Positions 41,054 through 52,387 of a stretch of DNA of 64,000 nt are shown here, one piece after another. The DNA comes from Cucumis sativus. Its lineage: Eukaryota > Streptophyta > Magnoliopsida > Cucurbitales > Cucurbitaceae. The notes under the pieces were generated by a model. The model did not search any database and was not told where the DNA came from. It saw only the letters and a program-made list of their open reading frames with translations. Where the stretch lies: assembly GCF_000004075.3 (NCBI RefSeq), contig NC_026657.2, forward strand, positions 39,046,732 to 39,110,731. The letters are read 5' to 3'. The position numbers and the translations under genes are program-made. Every line of letters begins with the position of its first letter. The stretch's first letter is position 1.

Positions 41054-42279
41054 AATCCAGACAGACCATAGATTTTTGTGATGAATCATGAAGAAAAACG
41101 TTGGGTCCTTTCTAGAATGGTGAAATGAAACCTGCAAATTGACATTATTTTAAGGAAAAGTCAACAATATAACTTCAAGAACACAAAACAGTTGGTCAAT
41201 AGTCTAGCCACTTTCTCGATTAAGTGTAGCATAAAACATTCACAAATGCATATTATATTTCAACTTACGCTAGATTGAGTAATCCATGCTTCCTCAAATG
41301 TTGTGCTAAGAGACAAGACTAAAATAAATGCAAGATTTATTTGCTTTTCTTGAACATCACAATGCAAAACCAATGATGGACTTACCATGTGAGTTTCAAG
41401 CTAAACCGTGTGCTCAAAGAAATTCGCAAGAGGTTTTTTGGACGAAACTTTTCATTGTTATTGTTGTAATGGAAAGAGATTAGCCTGAAAGTATACCTGA
41501 GATAAAAGAAAAGCAAAGCAGTACGATACAAACATAAATTTTAGAGCGAAAGAGCAGTGAGAAAAAATCATGAGACAAGCTGAATCAAAACAATGAAAAG
41601 CTCAAAATTATCATGCACAAGACTTATCCTAAATAATCTTTATAGAATATATAATGTATATTTTTTTTTATAACATTAAAAAAAGAGAGAAATTAAATCC
41701 TAACTTTTTCGGCTTTTGTTACCTTCTTTTTGTTTTGTTCTTTGTTCTTTGTATTTTTTCTTCTTCTTAATTTAGGTTTTTGTATAAAATTTTGTTTTTA
41801 ATAGTTCACATGACAGTCGTATGTATTAATTTATTTTAAACGACAATATCACAAAAAAAAGAGCAAAGATTCAAACTCTCAAGTCGGACTTTAATTAGTT
41901 AGGAAGAATCCCTTAAACAAAGATACACTTGACACATTTTTTGTATATTATATTAACATGAGAAGAGGACTTTAACATAGACCGTGTTTGAAGCTACCTC
42001 TACCTGCAACCTAAGTTATTAATTCGGACCCTGGTGAAATTAAAAGGACAGATTAATCAAGGTTGCTATAACGTGACTAACTCATAAAAATTCATGTTTG
42101 AAGTGAATTAATGCACACAATAACTAGTTGATAAAAATTCAAGAAACTACTCTCTCATAATTCAACCGTATAAAATTGTCAATCATATGCTCATAGTCTT
42201 AACAAATAATTTCTTGACTGAGATAGCTATGACCCACAACTTTCAAAATAATTTTTAATTGACAATAAGTTCCTAAATA

Positions 42280-42400
42280 TCATGAATTGCTCTATTGGTA
42301 GAAAGGAGGCATGGTTTCAATAACTAAGAGATCATAAGTTAAATTTACGGTGATCATCTAGCTAGAAATTAATTTTTTGAGATTGGTCGAATATGTATAC
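42280..42400 (+). mobile_element. SINE-like fragment
   Basis: It starts near TTGCTCTATTGGTAG (A-box-like) and runs through GATCATAAGTTAAATTTACG and GTGATCATCTAGCTAG. The order of words parallels the copies at 10185-10370 and 35535-35690. The tail is missing. Confidence 0.4.
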
Positions 42401-42609
42401 CAACAAAGAAAAGGGTTCTTAAACAAAGGTACACTTTTCACATGAACATAAGACTATAACATAGATTGACAATAGTTGTTGTTTGAGATTATTTCACAAC
42501 GATCTCCTTCTTGACTGGCCTTTTTTTTTTTTTAGAGAATTGAGCTTTTTCCCCCTTTTTTAGTTTTTTTTAGGTTTTCTGGTGTTCTGTTTCTTTGAGC
42601 TTTTATGGT

Positions 42610-42790
42610 AGTAGAGTTGTGCAATGTTGTGTGGTATCTTTAAATGGAGAGAAATTGTAGAATATTTAGGAGGGGGGAGAGGTATTTGGATGATGATATT
42701 AGTTTGATAGATTTTATGTTTCTCATCCAGCGTTTGTGATCAAGTCTCTTTTAAAAAATTGTCATTTCATTAGGTAATTACTAGCTCTGG
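42610..42790 (+). mobile_element. LINE C-terminal fragment
   Basis: From 42644 the frame reads MERNCRIFRRGERYLDD, and just upstream VWYL followed by a stop. Plant L1-type LINEs end with a W-x-L-W-x-E-R-N-x-R-I-F motif, so this is a broken copy of that end. No other element parts are seen nearby. Confidence 0.5.
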
Positions 42791-43271
42791 AGGGGTTGAA
42801 TAAAAATAAGTGCATCCACTAGAGGTTTTTTCTTTCAAATTATTCTCTTTTACCTTCTCTTACTTGAATAGAACCTTTTATTTAGGTTGGCTCACTTTTA
42901 AAAGCATAATTTTTCATATCCTTCTTTTCTTTTCCTCAAAAGTTTGGCTAGATGCATATAATCTCATTTTACTACTTAAATCAAATTGTTGAAGGTGTTT
43001 TCACCAAATAATTTCTCCATTTAGAGGATTTTGGCTACAACCCTAAAAATTATATTAGGTTGAAATATTACTTTGAACATTCTTCAAGCATTTTGTGTTT
43101 AAATTTAGATCAATATTTTTAATTGTGATTCAACTTGGTCCCTAGTCCCTATACTTTAAAAAAACCAATTTTAACAAATTGGACAAATATTAATTTGTAC
43201 TCGTCAACTTTAAGAGTTTATCGATAAAAAAATTAAACCAACATTTATATCAATTTAAAAGTTAACCCTAA

Positions 43272-43367
43272 AATAATTTTAAAAGTCAATTATATTTTAT
43301 TAGAATAATTTTAAAAGCCAATTATATTTTATTAGAATAATTTTAAAAGTCAATTATATTTTATTAG
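43272..43367. repeat. Tandem repeat, 3 x 32 bp
   Basis: Units at 43272-43303, 43304-43335 and 43336-43367 begin AATAATTTTAAAAG and end ATTATATTTTATTAG. Unit 2 has one C for T change; the other two match. Confidence 0.9.
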
Positions 43368-43859
43368 AATACAGATTGTGTGAAACTTATAATTATCAAT
43401 TAACCCTCTAAACTTGCTTTAAAAATCAATTAAAATTATTCATCCAAAATATAATAGTCATTTTTGTTAAATAGACACATTTGAAGAGTCTATATTAAAA
43501 TATAATTCTAATAAAAGTTTAAATCAATTCACTTGTAATAATTGAAAAAAACTAAACATCTTATACGGTATTTTAAAACTAAATTTGAAGGAAGGTATAA
43601 ACTCATACACCTAGAAAGTCAGGATTTAAATGGATAGAAATTAAAAGTGTATAAAGGTAAATTAAGTAAGTATTGTGAAATAATATTGTATTGTATTATT
43701 ATTATTATTTTACACATACCTCGATTGTTGTGAAATATAACGATCGGCCAGCGATCTGATCGGAGCAATTTAGATCCATGCAAATGGGATATGAATGGAA
43801 ATCAAAATCAGCCATGAATCTTCAACTTCCTGCACCAAAAATCAAACAACTTTCCGTCA

Positions 43860-44380
43860 AAAAAGTTAAACTAAACTAATTCTTCTGTTCTCTCTTTCTC
43901 TTCTTCCATTTATTTCACAATGATCCACAGAATCATTCGAAAACAAAAAAAGGGGAAAGGGAAAAAATCATCCAAAATTCATACATTTTCTGAGCTTCTT
44001 AATGTCTCTCTGATCGGTGGTCGTGTGGTTTCAGGCGATGCGTCGATAGGACGAAGAAACTCAATCTTATTTTTGGGCCAAATCACACAACCATCGATCT
44101 GGGGACTGACAAGGAGAAACCATGGAGGTGCTTCGTACGAGGCAATTGATGTTCTTATGGTCAAGAATTCAATCCTCTCGTGTAGCCCTTGTGGGTGGTA
44201 ATCACACCGCTGCCAGATTTTGCACTCGCTAAGAATTCCCTTTCCCCCTGCATTAGCTTTCCCCTCTCCCTCTCTTCCTGCTCATATCTTTCTTCATCAA
44301 TTCTGCATCTGCCCCAAAAATCAAACCGCACAATAATCTGTTTTTTTCAATAATTTGAAGTTTTTCAGTTCAATCAACCC
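43860..44380 (+). other. Probable promoter and 5' leader of the DUF7870 gene
   Basis: The stretch is pyrimidine-rich with clusters such as CCTCTCCCTCTCTTCCTG near 44261. A 93-codon open frame (43920-44201) lies inside it; I see no family match and treat it as leader or upstream sequence, possibly an upstream ORF. Confidence 0.4.
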
Positions 44381-45316
44381 ATGGCGTTCAACTTGATTCA
44401 AACAAAGCCCCAAACGTGTGACCATGTTTATGGTCTGTATTTGGTAATTAAGCACCCTGCAGCAGAATCTAGGGTTACGAGATTTCTTGCTCGAGCTGTG
44501 CTCTTGGCTTTGTTCATCGTTTCTTTACCATATTTTGGATCCAGCGTTAGAGGAGGATCCTCAATCGCGTCAAACAATGCTGAATTTGGGAATGAGAATG
44601 ATATCGGCATTTTCTCTTCTGAAATCAATGAAAAATCGAATGATTACAGAATCGTTTACCTCGAACAATCTGATGATGTGGAGAAGACCAAATTAGGGCA
44701 AAATGAGATCAAATCCCCCTATCGGAGACGGCTCTTCGCATATGAATCCGACGCTAAAAGAGCAGCAGCCCTAAATGAACTCGAAGACGTTCTCCTTGAA
44801 CCACCGCGATCAGCATCGCGAAAATCAAGACGGTACTTGCAACGAACACGATATCTTCCAGATTTGATGGACGATTCTCTCGAAAGCTATCCCCGCCATA
44901 TTTTCATCGACGCCGGAGTGCCGGAGAAGGAAGCTGGCGGAAGCGGTACAAGCTGGTTCGACCATAACTACCCTACCAGAAACAAGAAATTCGAAATGTA
45001 TAAGATCGAGACAGTGAGTACCGATCAGCTGGCCGAATCATCCTCAAAGGAACCGCAGGTCGGCATTTCGGACTGGCTCTCAAATAACGTCAAAGCTGAA
45101 GATTACGTCGTAATGAAAGCAGAAGCCGAGGCTGTGGAGGATATGATGAAATCCAAGGTCGTACGGTTGGTGGACGAACTTTTCTTGGAATGCAAGCCAC
45201 AAAAAAACGGTGGTAGAAAGGTCTCCGGCGGGGGTCGGCGAGCTTATTGGCAGTGTTTGGCGTTGTATGGTCAGCTCCGTGATGAAGGTGTGGCGGTTCA
45301 TCAATGGTGGGGTTAA
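44381..45316 (+). CDS. DUF7870-type membrane protein (annotated in relatives as methyltransferase-like)
   Basis: A single exon encodes 311 aa. The start MAFNLIQTKPQTCDHVYG is followed by one hydrophobic segment at about 37-53 (ARAVLLALFIVSLPYF), which suggests a signal anchor, and then a long polar region. The C-terminal half (about 165-311) carries the conserved block YPRHIFIDAGVPEKE, SWFDHNYPTRNKKFEMYKIE, EDYVVMKAEAEAVEDMM, LVDELFLECKP and ends AYWQCLALYGQLRDEGVAVH-QWWG. I recall this block from Arabidopsis proteins such as At3g27230 and At5g40830, which databases label as SAM-dependent methyltransferase superfamily. I see no glycine-rich SAM loop here, so enzymatic activity is unproven. 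Endomembrane location is inferred from the anchor. Confidence 0.85.
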   Translation: MAFNLIQTKPQTCDHVYGLYLVIKHPAAESRVTRFLARAVLLALFIVSLPYFGSSVRGGSSIASNNAEFGNENDIGIFSSEINEKSNDYRIVYLEQSDDVEKTKLGQNEIKSPYRRRLFAYESDAKRAAALNELEDVLLEPPRSASRKSRRYLQRTRYLPDLMDDSLESYPRHIFIDAGVPEKEAGGSGTSWFDHNYPTRNKKFEMYKIETVSTDQLAESSSKEPQVGISDWLSNNVKAEDYVVMKAEAEAVEDMMKSKVVRLVDELFLECKPQKNGGRKVSGGGRRAYWQCLALYGQLRDEGVAVHQWWG

Positions 45317-45700
45317 GATAATTAAATAAATAAACAAATAAAGAGCTCGGAGAATCGAAATTGAACCATCGGAGAGAATAGTGCTCAGTGGCTAAGAGCG
45401 TGGACGAGAGGGAGGGTGATTATTAATTACTCTTATTCTTATTTTATTATTTTTAGTTTCTTTTCTTTTTCTTTCTTTCTTTCTTTCTTTCTTTCTTATT
45501 ATTATTGTGCGGTTTTTCTTTTTTTAATTCTGTTTTTTTAAGCCTTCCGAAAAAAAGAAAAAAAAAATTGTTGCCATATGATGGAGTGGGAACTAACGAG
45601 TGAGGGAGGGAAGCCATGTAAAATGTGAAGAAAAAAAAATTAATCTCTCCTTTGTAATTGTTTTAAACTTATAAATTTCAATGTTTAATTTTAATTTAAT
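45317..45700 (+). other. Probable 3' untranslated region of the DUF7870 gene, with a CTTT microsatellite
   Basis: After the stop TAA, a mixed-composition stretch leads to a (CTTT)n run at about 45465-45497. The 3' end is not defined. Confidence 0.4.
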
Positions 45701-46790
45701 TTTATTTATTCATTTGTGTATATGTTGGATTTTATTTTTCTTTTGTTGTTTGATTTTCCTTTTTAATTTAGTTTGATGTTAATTTATGTATTTTCAAATT
45801 AGTTTTTCAAAATATTTAAAAATTACACCAACCAAGATAATAATATTTCAAAATAGTTTATCAAAGGTATAGCATATCATTCCTAATCTCTCTTAAATCA
45901 ATATTTCCAATGAAATAACAAGGGAAGTGTAGCGTTTGTCTTTTTTCTATCATTCAAACAAAGACGAACTTAACTCGAACGAGTGGAAAAAAAGAAGAAA
46001 AAAACTGTCTAATTTACAATACGTTAGTTGGTGGTGATGTGATCACTGCCACTGTTTTAGCCTTTGTGTCATAAACCTTTCACCACTCATTTCTTTCACC
46101 AGATAAGAAAATGGCTATATTGTCTATTTGCTACTAAAAGTGGCCTAAGTATAGGAGAAATCATGAAGACAATTCAACATGTTCTGTGACAGGAATTGAA
46201 GGAGAGTCAACTCACACCCATGACAGAATAGGGAATTATTCTTAAATAGGGATTGAAAACAAAGCAGAATCCCTGATCTTTTTTCTGAGTTGAAAGCATT
46301 TCTTCAGAGAAAATAAGTACTTTTTAACCTCATTCAACCTAGGATGATTAACTCTGGGTGGGAGAGAGCTAGGTAGTCGCAAGTTTTTTTTTTAATATCC
46401 ATGAGTGTTTGAATTGGTTTACGTTCAACTTGATTAATCTCATGGGACAACCTTGTATTTTTAAGCCTAGAAACGACCTTGTGTTAGCACAAAAGATGTA
46501 TTTAAGTATACTATAAATAATGTTGCAAATGTTAAAAGGAAAAAAGTATGTGTACTATTTCAATTATTCAAAGTTGCAAAAATTGGACGTCTCTAATAAA
46601 TTCACAACTTATGACTAAGGAGGCAATGGTGTAGAGTTAATTTGGTAACTATTATAATATATTAAAAAAAAAGAGTAATTAAGGGAATTAATGTATGAGT
46701 TAACGCTAATATTGAGGTAATAAGATTATTTAATTATCTGTTAACTAAATAATTGATAAGTTTTTCTTTACCCACCACCTAACCTAAGTG

Positions 46791-47300
46791 TAGGGGTGTA
46801 CATAGGTTGGTTGGGTTGAGGGTGTTTTTTGGACCAACCTGAAAATTCGACCCAAATAAAGTCTCTAACCCAACCGGTTGGGTTGGGTTGGGTTGTTGAG
46901 TTATAACTTGTCTTTTCTTTATAATTTTGAATAGGTAAGTTTATCAATAATGACTAAAATCTTATTAAATTAAAAGATAAAATACTAAATATCTCATGTT
47001 ATTTAATACAAACTTTAAACAGAGACAAATATCACAACAGTTCTAAAAGAAAAATGTTAAAATCTCACAAAACTAATCAATAAAAATAGTCAAACTTCAA
47101 ACAAAGAAAATGTGTATGTATATTACTACTTGTGTAATTCAAGTTGATAGTTGGATCAACCTAAATTTATTTTTAGCCAACGGCCTGCAACCCAATCGAG
47201 AACTCGACAAAATTAGAAAATTTATAACCCAATTCAACCCTTACATTTTAGGTTAGGTAGTTCAGATTGTTCGAGTTGTCAGACTATTTGAACATCCGAG
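46791..47300. repeat. Dispersed repeat with GGTTGGGTTGGG words
   Basis: It starts TAGGGGTGTACATAGGTTGG and ends near GTCAGACTATTTGAACATCC. Ends of the form GGGTGT...ACATCC and inner AACCCAACC runs are typical of hAT-like MITEs in eudicots. The match between ends is weak here. Confidence 0.35.
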
Positions 47301-47479
47301 AACCAAACACCTTTAAGCACATTATTAGTGTGGTTGTGGGACAATCTTACTCTTCGTTTCACTCTGTCTTCTTACAAATGTAAGAGATAACTTTTCTGGA
47401 TGAATTTCCTACCCTCAGGAAACTTGATTTAAATAAAATGCTCGTATGTTTATAAGGTATAACAAAAAGAGACAATTGT

Positions 47480-47720
47480 AAATATAACCGTTAGATTCAA
47501 AATAATTAAGTATATAACAACATTTTTAAAGATGGTAAATATAGCAAAGTTTGTCAAAGTCTATCAAAGATAAATCATGTTACAAATATTGATGATAAAT
47601 CATAAGAGTCTATTAGCAATAGAAGTCTACCACTGATCAATTTCGTTGTATTTGTAACTTTTTAAAAGTATTGTTATATACTTAATTATAATTATATTTG
47701 TAAAATTGCTAAAAATTATA
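47480..47720. repeat. Dispersed TCTATCA-type repeat, first copy
   Basis: It shares the word order AATTAAGTATATA, GTAAATATA, GTCAAAGTCTATCA, CATAAGAGTCTATTA, AGAAGTCTA with the copy at 60530-60770. There is no coding capacity. Confidence 0.55.
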
Positions 47721-49149
47721 ATTACTCGTAAATATTAATCACAATACCATTATTTGGAAAAGGGATATGGAAGGTTTAATTTGAAGCATACCTTGTCAAA
47801 AGCGCTTTTCTCATATATATATTCCAAAGTTTTTCATTGACATTTTAGAATTGTCTCATCACCAACTTCACTGCAAACTAATATTATAAAATGAAGGCAT
47901 AGAGTTAAAATCTTTTTTCTCTTCTTCCTTAATAACATATTCACACGAGTTTTGGTTTAGTTCTCACCTTATTTACCAACAAAATATAGTTTTATATTGA
48001 ACCATCAACCAAAATATTAGAGGTTCGAGTTTTCGATCCAATAAATTGTTGAACAAAAAAAATCAAACAAACAAAAGGAACATTATCTTTAGTTTCGTAA
48101 CTTACATACCACGTTGGACTTATTATTTGTTTAAAGTTGATCGTATATTTTATTATTGGCTTAGTGCTTTCACATTTATTGATTTAATAATCAAATAGAA
48201 CTTGAACAAAAGTATGCTTTTAAGCTTAAATTTTAAAAACAAAAAAAAAAGAAAATTATTACTGAACAAAGTCTAATTTACTCTAAACATTCAAGTTTTA
48301 ACATTCAAATAAAAAAAGCACTTAAGTTTTGATTAAGGTCGAATAGTATAACTAATCATAGTAATGGATTTGAAAACCATAATGGACTTTTTATGAGTGA
48401 TTGGAATTAGATACCTTCCAATAGGGAAATGGACAATTGAAATTGTTTGAAAGTCATGAAATTTGAATCCAAAATGGAAAAGAGAATATAATAATATACT
48501 AACAATAATAAAGTTGTGAAAGTAAAAATACAACAAATGTGTTTTTGTCTTTTGGAATGTTTAACCATCCAAATTGCTTATCTAATGTGGACCCTTAGTT
48601 ATTGCCACCCATGCACCCAATATTCCCTTTTCTTCATGCTCCCCCACTTACCCATTATTCCTTCCCTTAATATTCCTTTCCCAATCTTGCCAACGGGCAC
48701 GACTCGATGTGGTCACGAAGCCAAGCATGAATATCACGTTATAAGCCAATAAAATAGAACATGGAATATTGTTGACACATACTCTTTTCTCCGCTTATTC
48801 ACACAAATCTGTCAATAAGTAAGGTATTGTGTTATATGATATTACAAGATTGTTTGCACGGATTTTTATATGTAAATAGACACAAACATATCAACATCTT
48901 ACATGTGAATATGCTATTTACAACTTGTTTTCTAATACAAGCTCTTATATAACTATAGTTTGTAATTAATTTATATCAATTTACAAAAATATTTATATTA
49001 CTACTTGTTTTGATAAGTCAATAATAATCTGATATATAACGACATTTATTTTCTGTTGTAAATAAATTTTGTGTCAGTTACTTACAATCATAAAATAACT
49101 AGTCGTGAAAAGACCATTACGGTTTTAAAAATTAGTCACAATAAATGTT

Positions 49150-49270
49150 TTCACATTATAAAATAAATGTCATTATTTAATATTTTATGACAACAAATAA
49201 CTGTCGTTATTTATTTTTATGATAATAAATAACTATCATCATTTGCATATTGACGACAATTATAAAATGT
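49150..49270. repeat. Imperfect tandem repeats, about 34-bp period
   Basis: Three related units follow each other: AAATAAATGTCATTATTTAA, AAATAACTGTCGTTATTT and AAATAACTATCATCATTTGC, linked by TTTATGACAAC-like words. Such arrays occur in the subterminal regions of some DNA transposons, but no transposase is nearby. Confidence 0.5.
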
Positions 49271-50093
49271 CACGAATTCATATAATTATATAATCAAACA
49301 ATTAGTTTTTGCTATTAGTTATCCCTTGCATCCTTTTCAAGTGCATATCTCATATTTTTATTTTTTATTTAAAGTGACCGACGGTTTCTCCTTTCGACCT
49401 TATTTTCTCGAGTCAAGTGTGGTTTTATATTTTTTTTTGTTTGCATTTTTTTGTTGCTTTGTTGTTATGTTTTAATATTGTGTCTTGATCTTAGACTATG
49501 AATTCTCCTTTCACTTTTGTTATTTATTGTTTTGAAATAAAAACTTTACCATTATCATCACATGTTAGATTTTTTTTATTTAAAAATTTTTAAAAATGTT
49601 TTTACGTTATTTAATTAAAAATAATCAGTGCAAGTGAACTTTATAATTATTAATAATAAATTTTACTTGATTAAATGGATTGTAATTTAAAACAATAAAT
49701 GCATTTCCTTTGTTGTTTGTTGTTGGTAACTTAATTTATAAATAATTAATCTATTAAAAATTGTATGAGATTGCCATAATTAATTACATACAATAAATAC
49801 AAACTTAGTTTTTTATTTTTTTATTTTAAAGCTTCCTAAGCCTTATAAAATCCCATTCCAAACTAACTCTAAACATTTAAGAAAATGTTATAAATTTCAA
49901 TCGATATTTTTGGAAAAATAATAAATAAATATTTTTCACCCAATAATATAGTAAAATTAATTGATCACTCGTTTAAAAAATTTGCTATATTTTGTAAATA
50001 GTTTCATTTTTCTATTTATAATAAATTTTATTTTATATATTCACGCATATTTCATTTTATTCTTCACTTCTCATGTTTATATATACGGACAAA

Positions 50094-50423
50094 TATCAAT
50101 TTAAACTCTAAATTAACAATGATAAAAATTTAAATGATAAATTTTGAAGTTGTCTCAATTTGTACCTCAAACTAATAGTTATATCAAACTAAATTATGAA
50201 TTTTTACACGTATCAATTTAAACTCTCACTTTCATAACCATATTCAAATAAAAAGCAAATGGAGGGTTTATTTTCTCTATTGTTTATTCGTTTTTCTTCT
50301 CTATTATAACTGAATGACTTAAATTGATACAATTATAAAAGTTAACGATTTAGATTGATATACTTATAAAAGTTTAGGAGCTGATTTATATAACTATTAG
50401 TTTAAAGTTTAAATTGATATAAA
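50094..50423. mobile_element. Foldback (MITE-like) element
   Basis: The left part reads ATATCAATTTAAACTCTAAA and later AAACTAATAGTTATAT. The right part, on the other strand, reads ATATCAATTTAAACTTTAAA and AAACTAATAGTTATAT. The element is about 330 bp with no coding capacity. Confidence 0.55.
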
Positions 50424-51954
50424 ACCAAACTTGATAATTAAATTTTATAGAAAAATATTTATTTGAAATATTGACGGGAATGTTAACTTTGACACACAAT
50501 TCTATTAATAATTGGATCTTTTAGTTATTTCAAAAAACAATAAAATAAATAACAAACAAATAAACCAAAAGTTATCTTAAATAACAAAATAGTTAAAAAT
50601 ACTAAGTATATATATAATGTCTATTAATACCACTAATAAATTAATAGAAGTGTATTAGTTTCTACCAATGCTCCATAAATTTTAGAATTTTATTATATTT
50701 TTAAAAATAATAAAATAAATTAAAATATTTACAAGCTATAGTAATAAAATTTGGTATAAGTTGTTAATATTTGGATGTAAAATCAAATATTTTAAAAAAA
50801 AAATCACATTTAAATTTATTTTGTTATTATTTAGAAAGGAGAGTAAAGAAATAAATAGGTAAGGAATATTGGTAATTGAAAAGGAAAGAGAATCTGAGAA
50901 TTGAGTGGATGCTAGCTACCCTCTCTTTCGACCCCATTACATTCCCATCGCTGCCCGCTTGTCCCTACGTATCATTCTTTAAACCTTTTCTCTTTTTGAG
51001 AAAAGATCAAAAGGGCAAAATTAAACTATAATAATAATTGCTTTTTTCTTTTCCTTTTTCCTCACATATTTATTTATTTAATACCATATACATTTAAAAC
51101 AAACGCACACATTTAATTTAAGAAGCTACTTGAAGTTATACCTTTTAAGTTTTCCATTTTTAAAATTTCATAATTATATAAATCATAAGTTTATAATATT
51201 TATATTAATTATCATTTATATGATAAATTTATGACTCTAATTTTCACATTTAGTAAAACTTCCTAAACTTCACTTTCTATCATTCAAATTTTAGAAAATA
51301 TATATAGCTATTACCATACTTCATGAGTGGTTCTTGTAACTAAACTCCCGTACTTTAGAATTTATATAATTTTAATTTTTATATTTTTTATGATTTAATT
51401 TTAATTTTTTTACATAATTTTGATTAATCTTAAATTTAATTTATTCAAACTATTTTTCTTCACCTAAATTGATTAAATAACAATAATAATAATAGTATTT
51501 ATTTTAATGCAAAGAAATACAATATAGAAATAGTTTCATTTATTTTTACTATATATGGTAATTTCTCTTTTAAAAATATATAATAAAAAAAGTTATTGAT
51601 AATTAAAAAAAAATCATATTTTAATTTTGTAATTTTGAAGGCAAATGAAAAAAGGAAATTTCAAACGCTTCCAACAAATCTCAAGCGAAGCCACCAACAA
51701 TAACGGAAACGGCGTTAAACTAATAAAAACCAAACCGGTCCTAAAAACCGGTTCAAACAGGAAAAACGAGAAAGAAAAGGGAATATTTGAGGAGCGGAGA
51801 ATTCACGCTTTCCAATACCAAGAGAGAAGGAAATTGGAATTCTTTGCCTCCAGCCAGACCGCCCAAAAAAACCAAAAACCAAAAACCAAAAAAGAAAAAA
51901 AGAAAAAAAATATTTTGGAAAAATATTTAATATTTTATTCATATGCATAATTTT

Positions 51955-52387
51955 ATATTTGCTCGTTCTATTGTTTTTCCCCTTTCACACTCTGATTGGT
52001 TTTTCTCTTTCTCAAGAAAAAAATTGAAGGAGCCCTAAAATTCTTCTTGATCTGCTCTCCAATTATTGCTTTGATTGTTCGAATCGAAGAGATTAATGTC
52101 CTCCCAAGCTTATGTTCTTCTGTCTCTTGCTTGAACTGGGAACAAACATTTTTCTCCTGACCGAAGATTCAACTTTCTTCTCTTTTTTGGCGCATTTGTT
52201 CCTTCCTTCATTGAGAAATTCGTATGCGGTTTTGATTTTCTGGCTTCTTTATGCATAATCAGCGTTATTCGCGGTATCGTTGGCCTACGAACCACCACAC
52301 TCGAGGAATTTATGCGTGGTGGCGAGGTTAGGAGCTTAGGGTGTGGTTTTTTTTTTTTGGTGGATGTTGTTGGTGGGGGAAGGATAA
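51955..52387 (+). other. Probable promoter and 5' leader of the UBP16-like gene
   Basis: From about 51960 the DNA becomes pyrimidine-rich. Several ATGs precede the main one (for example 52096, 52111 and 52251), each followed soon by a stop in its frame. The main ATG was chosen because it gives the family's hydrophobic N-terminus. Confidence 0.4.

Larger units (their letters stand above)
41055..43850. other. Intergenic between the divergent pectinesterase and DUF7870 genes
   Basis: It holds a SINE-like copy (about 42280-42400), a LINE C-terminal fragment (about 42610-42790) and a three-unit tandem repeat (43272-43367). No gene is visible. The two ends are the promoter regions of the flanking genes. 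Confidence 0.55.
45701..51950. other. Long intergenic region, no gene seen
   Basis: Visible items: a GGTTGGGTTGGG-rich repeat (46791-47300), a TCTATCA-type repeat (47500-47720), 34-bp-period repeats (49150-49270), a foldback element (50094-50423) and part of another at 49980-50010. The 101-codon frame at 51645-51950 is Lys- and Asn-rich and resembles nothing I know. Confidence 0.55.

Noticed and set aside
43272..43367. Regular repeat considered as a CRISPR-like array
   Set aside because: The units abut without spacers and the host is a plant nucleus.
43920..44201. 93-codon frame upstream of the DUF7870 gene
   Set aside because: There is no family feature. Position and pyrimidine-rich surroundings fit a leader; at most it is an upstream ORF.
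48000..48060. tRNA-like B-box words (GGTTCGAG and similar)
   Set aside because: No A box, acceptor stem or anticodon arm can be folded around them.
51645..51950. 101-codon Lys-rich frame just before the UBP16-like gene
   Set aside because: Composition is biased, there is no conserved motif, and it runs into an A-rich stretch. It is probably promoter-proximal sequence.
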